This document shows positions 56,961 through 64,000 of a stretch of DNA of 64,000 bases, in pieces. Source of the DNA: Macrotrachela quadricornifera (Eukaryota; Rotifera; Eurotatoria; Philodinida; Philodinidae). A model generated the notes under the pieces. That model had not been told where the DNA came from. It made no database searches and saw nothing but the letters and a program-made list of their open reading frames with translations. The translations under genes and the position numbers were made by a program. Each line of letters begins with the position of its first letter. The first letter of the stretch is position 1. The DNA lies in NCBI GenBank assembly GCA_022393335.1, contig JAJEKB010021555.1:1-64000 (forward strand). The letters run 5' to 3'.

Positions 56961-57648
56961 ATGAAAAAAATATTTGCTTTGTTGGCGGAGATATTTTTGA
57001 GTATGTAGTATTGGTAAGTAATCCTTGATACGGTTTTTTTTTGAGTGGAATGTACATTGGTAAGTATACATGGATGTGGAATGTGATACTGATCGTGTTG
57101 TTTTGTTTTGGTAGATTATTGATATTTTGATGTAATCGGTTGTGAAATTGTGTCGTTTTGTAGACGACGCTATTTGCGGAATGCTGGCGGGCATGATGTT
57201 GTTTTGGTATTTTTGGTTTTGACGAATCTGATGACATGTGAGATACGGATAAGGCATCGGGTTGTGGTCGCTTGTCACGAATGTGAAAAATTACATGGAT
57301 TTGTGGTGAATTCTCCATCGGTTCCTGAAAATTAATGTGTTTTTTTTTAAGTTATTATGAATGAGAGAAGAATTAATGGGTCTTAGTATTCATTTTTTGC
57401 TGATCTTAAAAGTTATGTGGGTAAATGTTTAGCTCTCATTTGGTGGAGTAATCGCTTTTTGATCGCAATGGCGACGGCTGATGTGATTGAATATCGTCAT
57501 GCTCGTCTAATTTGTTTTGATAGGAACGACATTACTCCTCTTAATTGATTGTTCGTCGATTAATTTTTGTTATATATATATGGGTCACGCTCAGAATGTT
57601 ATTTTGAACATATAAAAATTGTCATTTCTCATTGTAAAAATTTAATTC
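56961..57648. other. Upstream region of copy B
   Basis: Several overlapping open frames on both strands without recognisable domains. A stretch at about 57427-57545 (+) reads like coding sequence (WWSNRFLIAMATADVIEYRH) and may be a lost 5' exon of copy B. Not assignable. Confidence 0.3.
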
Positions 57649-58485
57649 ATGGCTCAAGCTGATTTAAATAGGTCGCGTCAGCATATGAAGAATCGGTTAC
57701 CCAACACGAATCGTTTTCTTACCATGTTATCTGCAGAAGAAGGTAAGAGTTGGGTGGAAGAGATTAAGTATATAAATGATTACACCCAATGGATTAATCA
57801 TCATCACCTTTCAACAAATTTAAGTATTGATCAATTAAAATCACTGATAAGTATTGGGGAATACGACGGTAAGTTGTAGTGGTGGTCGGATTAAAATAAG
57901 TAATTATTTTTAAGTTGAGGACCCTTCTTCGCAAATTGGATGAAAGTTTTGGTCAAGGAAGAATATATATTAGATCCTCCAACCAAGTATCCAAATTTAT
58001 CTCTGCACAAGGAAAGTTCTTCATATTGATTCTCAATAAAAAAACCTCTCGAAGAGTTTTTTAAAACAAATTCTGTGCGCAAAATCAATCTCCTTATGCA
58101 CCATATCGCCTTACGATCAAAAGGTTCTTCCATCGGCTTATTATCAAATACAAGGGGCGCTGATCAAGGTTTGTTTCTATTTTGATGTGCATTTTTCATA
58201 AATTATGTTTTCGTATTCACAGGTTCACATCTATGTGATACCTAAGGATGCATGGCAGAACAACATTTGCTCATCGAATTGAAAGAAAAAAATGAGAGCA
58301 GGAAGATGTGCCGCGGTGTAAAAATTCATATTTATGAAAATGAGCTGGGCGCGGGACATATTGTACAAGTGAAACTATGTCGTCATGGTTTGGAACACAA
58401 CGGCAGTATGGAAGTGCAACTCAACTACAGCTGTCGCAAAATTTACGCGCTGATTACAAAAGATAAAGTTCCTTATTCAATGTAA
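57649..58485 (+). pseudogene. Unrecognised three-exon gene, copy B (decayed)
   Basis: Exons: 57649-57868 (donor GACG|GTAAGT), 57920-58168 (249 nt, as in copy A) and 58223-58485 (acceptor TTCACAG|GTTC), all phase 1. Motifs parallel copy A: EEGKSWVEEIKYINDYTQWI; DGPFFANWMKVLV; KPLEEFFKTNS and MHHIALRSKG; then SHLCDT, a Cys-rich domain (CRGVKIHIYENE, VQLNYSCRKIYALITK). Two in-frame stops interrupt it: TGA at 58027-58029 and TAA at 58243-58245, the latter two codons after the shared SHLCDT block. The final exon has unusually high codon quality and balanced GC, so decay is recent. The function is unknown; with no signal peptide or membrane segment visible, location cannot be stated. Confidence 0.6.
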
Positions 58486-59289
58486 ATAGTTTTTTTTTGT
58501 TGTTTCGCAATAAAATTAAAGAGATACGAAATAGTCTATTGAAGCATAACATGTTTTGACGTCACTTAAACATCTTATATCAGTAATATCAGAAAATTAT
58601 ATTGTGGGTGAACTCAGATTCACTTAAATTTTAATCAATAATGATCATGAATTTTCAGCTTGATCATCAAATCGTGATGAATACGTTAATAATCTCCTCT
58701 TCTTTCAATTTCTCAAAATAAATCATATAACAACAAGTTTGCAATCCACAACACTTTCTAATATTTTCGATTCTTAATCAGATTATCGAATATCCGATGT
58801 AATATTGATAAACAGACGACTATTTTGTGTACCAGTTTAGAGAATTTTCAAACTAATATTTTTGTGCAATTTTTGAATATCTGTGAACGTATTATTATTG
58901 TCTTAGAGCTGGAGGGAATAATCAAGCATGGTTGGCTTAGTCGGTGCACTATCATGTATTGTTGAAAATATAACTTGTAATAATTTAGTCAAGTAAAGTG
59001 AGCTCCAAATTTTGAACACCACGGCGCCAGTGTCAACATGAAACTCATAGATTGTAGCACTGTGGAGTTAAAAATTTGGAGCTCACTTTATTTGATCTGA
59101 CCATACAATATAATTTTCAAGTAAATATTCTATAATCGTCGTTGAACAGAACATATTATAACAAAATATATTACTAAACATGCTCTTATCGTGATGTATA
59201 TAGACGAGAACTGGATGATGCTAAAATCATATAGTTACATTACTGTATTCTAGATAATCATGGAATAGAGATATAAACTAACTTCTTAC
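58486..59289. other. Intergenic spacer with a micro-MITE
   Basis: No gene is supported. The only structured item is the 93-bp inverted-repeat element at 58996-59088. Confidence 0.45.
58996..59088. mobile_element. Tc1/mariner-type micro-MITE, 93 bp
   Basis: AAGTGAGCTCCAAATTTT at the left is inverted as AAAATTTGGAGCTCACTT at the right. The ends are flanked by TA on each side (58994-58995 and 59089-59090), a target duplication typical of the superfamily. The 35-bp centre is unique. Confidence 0.7.
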
Positions 59290-59440
59290 TCTCATTGAAA
59301 GAGAAAGCTGCTAGATGTGCATCTTGAAGAGAACCCATGAAGAATGCTGGACAAGCATCATAACGTTTTTCAAAACATTTATAAAAAAATTCAATGCCAA
59401 TAATTTCATTTTGACATTCATCAGGAACTTTTATATGATA
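59290..59440 (-). pseudogene. FAF1-like UAS-domain fragment
   Basis: An open stretch encoding VPDECQNEIIGIEFFYKCFE, KRYDACPAFFMGSL and QDAHLAAFSFNE up to a donor, GAGA|GTAAGA. The FYxxFxxRYGxxxPxFFxGSLxxAxxxAF pattern is that of the UAS domain of FAS-associated factor 1, a thioredoxin-like domain of p97 adaptors. An acidic stretch (GDDEESDVEFF) lies upstream at about 59571. The following UAS and UBX parts are missing, so it is a fragment. Moderately sure of the family, not of the gene state. Confidence 0.4.
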
Positions 59441-61858
59441 AATGTATTAATAAATCAATTATTTTCTTTTTTAAAACATTAAAAAGACGACTTATAAGGA
59501 CTACAACCAATGCACTTATCATTGACGTAAAAAAATTCAACGTCACTTTCTTCATCGTCGCCATCCTAAGCGGATTTAAGAGGATAAACATAGAATCAGA
59601 AGATACACTTACCATTATGATTGTTTATTTGAATGTTGTGATTATATCAACTTCTGATTTAAGTATATTTCGTCTATTAATGAATAAAAATTTTTAGAAA
59701 TAACGTTTTCTACGTCTATAATCAATTTATAAAACACATTTTCGCAGAACCTTATTTTTTTTGCAAGTCGACACAAACATGTGGCAATCGAAAGGTAACA
59801 AGTCGAGTTCTTCTTCCTTCATGTGCGCGACAAAAGAAAACAGAAAATACCTTGAGTATGTGAAGAAAATGTATAGAGAGAAGACAAGACTCTATAGAAT
59901 AAATGTAAGATTATGAATGGTATTATTGTGGTTGGAACATTTAAAATATGAATTATCTAATTTATCATTTGAAAAAAGTTAGATAGAAATTGCAATTCCT
60001 ACAATGTCACTCTTTCTAATTGATTACACATATGTACCCAGGGTTACCACCTCATCAAGTTAAAGAAGCGGAAGACTAATAAATCACTCTTTTCTATATG
60101 TAGTTATTCTCCAAAGTTTCACATTTCTCTCAATAATAAAGGACTTGAAATGGAATTTTTTAAAAGGGCATGTATCAAAAGTATATTGAGTAACATGTAT
60201 CAGCCCATTGTCGATTAACTGTGACTGTATAAAACAATAGCGTGAAGATTTCCTCTAAGCATACTTTTGAAATTACCGGAATCTCTAGTGTTAGTTTAGC
60301 TAGTAGCCATTTTCGAATTTTTCTACTGGCTGTTGACCCCATAAAAAGATTCTATCGATAAAGAATCTTCTAACTATGCATTCTACGAATTTGAAGATAG
60401 CAGTCACGTTTTTTGTGACTAAGTTTTTTAGTGAGTAATACAAACGCAGAACAAATCTCCTGTCATACGCGCTCAAACTCATCAAACCAGTTTAATGTCA
60501 AATTTTTTGGATACAGAAGGTTGTGTATAGGATTGGAATGACTCTCATTAGGAGAAAATTATGTTTATTTACTCAAATCAATTGTGCTTGACTTGATCAA
60601 CAACAAGTCAATGTCATGGACTAGCAATTCTTTTGACCTCCAGGCACAAAAATTTTAGCTAAATATTTAATATTAAGAAGTAACTTTCATTTGTAGAATC
60701 GAAAGATAGATTGAAAGTGCACAACAGTGTTTTGCTCGGTATGATACTACTGCTCACTGTACGCAAACCTAATATACAAGCAGAAGAAAAACCAATTTTA
60801 TTACAGATATTCGGAATGGATTTGTATGAGTCATGTTTTGTAAGAGACATTTTTTACAGGACACAGGCTAAATTAAACATATATCTCATTTTAATAAAAT
60901 CAATGGTGTGAACTTGAAGCAAGGCATTTTTCAACGATGAAAATTCTAGACATAGCGTTTCGTCATAAGACTGACGAGTCTTCTTCGAAAGTATATGAGA
61001 TAGATGATTCATGAATACGATAACCAACTGCAGCGTATGATTTTTTTCTCAGAAAATGTTAGCTAGGATGGGAAAATTCTTTTCGTAAAAATTGGGGGTA
61101 AAGTGAGGAATACGAGAAAAAACCTCAAAAAGCGGAGCAGTGGGAGAATAGCGAAAGAGGGGGCAATCCTGATCACATGTTTCTTCCAAATCTGTATATT
61201 TGATGTGTGAAGAATATTAATAGAAACTGTACATGATGAAAAATCGAGCTTCGTCTTTTGAATGAAATCAATTGAATTTGCATCAAATCTACATAACAAA
61301 CTTATTCGTTTTTAATCAATTGATTCTGACGAAATAACGATTTTAATCAACAATACACGTTTAAATAATGATGGTGCTTTGTGAATAGTTAATATAATGT
61401 TGGATATACAGATCAATCTGCAAGAATTCTTTAGTGTTTTGACTTGCAATTGTTCCATACTTGAAACTTGTTTCCCATTCGAAGAACAGAATGAGAAATC
61501 GAGTTATTTTAGGTCGGATTGGTAGATAGAAAATCGTTAAAAATAATCTTCGATTATAAAAAGAGGAATATTTCGATTTTTTCCCGTAAAGGATAATTTC
61601 AAGAAAACAGGAAAACAAAATGCGTCTTTCACATCATCTGAGTAAGTTTTCAAACTTGTTTACAAATGTTGCCTGTGAAAAGGTAAATTCGAGCTCAAAA
61701 GTATGTTCAACGCTTCGTCAACAACTCAAGCTATATGATGATTACAAAAGACGATTATTGAAAACCTCAAAAGCTTGATCTTTAGGAAAAGCGACGATCT
61801 GTTTAAAAGAACATGAAACAACATTTGTTAAAATCTATTCGTTATTATATAGTGAATA
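59441..61858. other. Intergenic region, 2.4 kb
   Basis: Short frames only, none with a domain. No repeat with clear borders is seen, and no RNA gene. Confidence 0.5.
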
Positions 61859-63588
61859 TCATGACGTCATAATTAAAAATTTGATATTATTATATGTAGA
61901 AGAGTGTTCGTTCATAGTTGTATGATTATCACTACTATTTCCAGTGGTTACGAATGCAATCATTATTTGAACAGTACGAACATCAGAATAAACAATATTC
62001 GATATTTTTAAAGATTGAATATGCGATCCATTACGAGTTCCTAAAAAGTAAAACGAAAGTTAAAATAAACACAAACAGATGAAAAAGAAATTTTCTAGTT
62101 ATATTTCACCATTATGTACACCTGCATATGGTAAACCATTCTAATCAATGAAACGTAGTTCAATAGAGGCATATTGCTTACTAAAACATTGGAAATTAAC
62201 TGATGTTTCATAACAAGCATTATTACTTGAAATCAATAAAGAATAATTTTCAAGATTCAAAAATTGATGTGCTGCTGCAATAGTTTTGGATGTGTAAAAT
62301 GGCGTGACTCGGGAATAACATTTACCGAAATTTTCTGTTTCATTTTGACTGCTGTACATAGACGCTTTTATATCGCCACCGCTTTGAACATACCTACCAT
62401 TCAATATGTTGGAATCATTCATTATGCACTGGAAAATAGAATCATTTCAGACAAATATATTAATAATAACCAATAATGTTTGATCTTCTTTCTATTTGTG
62501 ACTATAATATAGAATGCACTACGCGTATTCTAAGGTGACATAGTTTTTATTTACTTCATCAAGAATTAAAATAATACTAATGCCTTGTGGCTTCGATTTC
62601 TATTTGTCACTTCTATATACACGTATTATTACCAGGTCTATTTCATCTTCTAATAATGGACAAGCGATTTTGCAGTTATCTCTTCATTGGGCCTCAAAGA
62701 AAACTTTTCAGCGACATTCCAACGCATGGCTAACTATCTCACTATATATTTCAACACTGATTTCCAATTGTGTTTCATAAGAGGTTAAATTGAAGCTTAC
62801 ATTTTGTTCGGAATCACCGCTCACGACGAGATTATTCATTTTGATAGGTCCTCATGTTCCCTTGGACAGAAAAGGGTTATATAATGTAGAATTATGCAAC
62901 TGTTCATTGGACAGGATTTCTCCTGATAAGTTTGTATTTGTAAAATCGACCTTGCCTTCAACCCATACAGAATCAGTAAAATCACATTTGATCAATGATG
63001 CTCCTAAAAAAATCGTTTAATAAAACTTTGTATTACTGAAATTAGTTTGATTCAAAAATATTAATTTAAATCATGTTCGCGTTAAAAATACATTGAAAAA
63101 AAATTCACACGATCAATGTAACAATTAATAAACGATGAATTCGATAAATAGACACTATAAATTAAGACGTGATAATAAACATTCAGTTTCAATAGTGCCT
63201 TCAAAATAAATTCCATTAAAATCAGCATCAGTCAATTTTAACATAGACGTATATGGCTGAAATGGATATTGATAAATCAATTCACTTTCATAAAGAAACA
63301 AAAGTTTCGAAACAGCATCGAGATATTTTGCAAATTATCTACTTGAAGTTCTGACTGTTGTCTTAAAAGAAGTGCATCTTGTTTATCTTGTTCTCGTTGT
63401 TGAATAAAAAATTTTTGTTGTAAAATTGTAATAACTAGTGTAGATATACCGATCATTAGTGGAATTAAAGTGGAGAAAAATAATTTTAACCATTCACGAT
63501 AATTCGATAGGGGTTTAATTTTAGAACTATGGAAATTGTTTCTTTTCACACGATTACTATTGATTGTAATTAAACGTCGTCGAAGCAT
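61859..63588 (-). pseudogene. Pentapeptide-repeat membrane protein, decayed
   Basis: The 5' part starts at ATG 63588 and encodes a basic N-terminus, then NYREWLKLFFSTLIPLMIGI and STLVITILQQ (one membrane helix) and a coiled stretch (QREQDKQDALLLRQQSEL). This arrangement is typical of bdelloid pentapeptide-repeat proteins. A deletion and frame change near 63310 removes the middle; then LLFLYESELIYQYP and LTDADFNGIYFEG resume. The next exon (from 63003) has A(D/N)LxX-type repeats (LIKCDFTDSVW, VDFTNTNLSG), and a TGA at 62852-62854 follows LSKGT. The C-terminal beta domain continues in pieces, with an in-frame TAG at 62141-62143 and a last exon 62040-61859. Pentapeptide solenoids mimic nucleic acid or bind proteins; here the function is unknown. 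Several lesions make it a pseudogene. Confidence 0.65.
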
Positions 63589-64000
63589 TTCTATTCACTC
63601 AGTTATGAGATAAATTTTGTTTCTGACTCAAATAATCATATTCAGTTGATAAGTATATATAATCTGTTATTCACATTCGCTCTATGTTTGGATAAAGTGA
63701 CAAAGGAAACTATTTTATAAACATGGACGAATCAAAGAAATTTATGTAAAACTAAGCACGTAAGATTCATACAGATATATAAATATTTCATTAGTCATAT
63801 GATATGCGTAAAAGTATTTACCAGAAAATATTTTCTTTCATGAAATTTTTAATTTAATCATCTTGCTTTGATAATCATTTCCTGTCGGGATTTTCATTAT
63901 TTCCATTTTACTTTCGCCAGTTGCTGCTATGGTCAGATTCAAACTTAAGGTAAGCTGCCATCTTTCGAATGAATTCTGATATCAACAAGGTAGAAAGCTG
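63589..64000. other. Right edge of the window
   Basis: AT-rich sequence upstream of the pentapeptide gene. No feature recognised. Confidence 0.4.

Noticed and set aside
56922..57335. Overlapping open frames on both strands upstream of copy B
   Set aside because: Three frames are open at once with no domain or splice logic; this reflects composition.
1..64000. tRNA, rRNA or CRISPR loci
   Set aside because: Looked for T-arm words, GC-rich cloverleaf-sized blocks and regular short repeats; none had the required structure.

Overview
The window looks like nuclear DNA of a small animal, most likely a bdelloid rotifer. It is very AT-rich, many introns are short (about 55-70 bp) with GT-AG ends, and the gene families are ones I associate with bdelloids: NHL-repeat secreted proteins with Cys-rich and Thr-rich exons, large kinesin-light-chain-type TPR proteins, pentapeptide-repeat membrane proteins, lineage-specific 7TM receptors and bacterial-type acquired enzymes. 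The species call is inference; no rRNA, tRNA or mitochondrial marker was seen.

Layout. 0-2.6 kb: intact intronless TPR gene (+). 5.5-9.6 kb: secreted NHL-repeat gene (+) with an in-frame TGA. 11.4-14.1 kb: secreted beta-propeller plus helical-domain gene (-) with an in-frame TAG. 17.5-18.4 kb: secreted CHAP amidase related to bacterial glutathionylspermidine amidase (-). 18.9-20.3 kb: iodothyronine-deiodinase-like selenoprotein (-) with an in-frame UGA at the catalytic selenocysteine and a candidate SECIS element just after the stop. 25.4-27.4 kb: six-exon cytoplasmic intermediate-filament gene with lamin-tail domain (-). 27.6-32.4 kb: repeats, ending in a 1.37 kb GC-tipped foldback transposon. 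33.2-34.4 kb: broken EGF-7TM receptor pseudogene (+). 36.1-37.4 kb: LRR protein with C-terminal CaaX box (+). 37.5-40.45 kb: dead mariner transposon carrying a second transposon that itself carries a palindromic MITE, a tandem-repeat array and a micro-MITE. 40.8-41.2 kb: piggyBac-like relic. 42.2-52.7 kb: one large modular receptor gene (-), with a signal exon, three 888-nt NHL cassette exons, two pre-peptidase-C-like exons and a 7TM exon; a mariner relic sits in one intron. 53-54.4 kb: G-rich tract, foldback MITE and an orphan Thr/Ser-rich exon. 54.9-58.5 kb: two divergently arranged, decayed copies of an unrecognised three-exon gene, separated by a 193-bp tandem repeat. 59.3 kb: FAF1-like fragment. 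61.9-63.6 kb: decayed pentapeptide-repeat membrane protein (-).

There are no operons. What unites the window is extracellular and membrane biology (NHL proteins, 7TM receptors, secreted CHAP enzyme, propeller protein) set in transposon-rich, decaying DNA. At least six loci carry single in-frame stops or one-base homopolymer shifts in otherwise well-preserved reading frames. The most interesting intact items are the deiodinase selenoprotein, the NHL-cassette receptor and the CHAP amidase; the most interesting unrecognised item is the two-copy family at 55-58.5 kb. Exon boundaries were read by eye from splice consensus and frame continuity, without transcripts.
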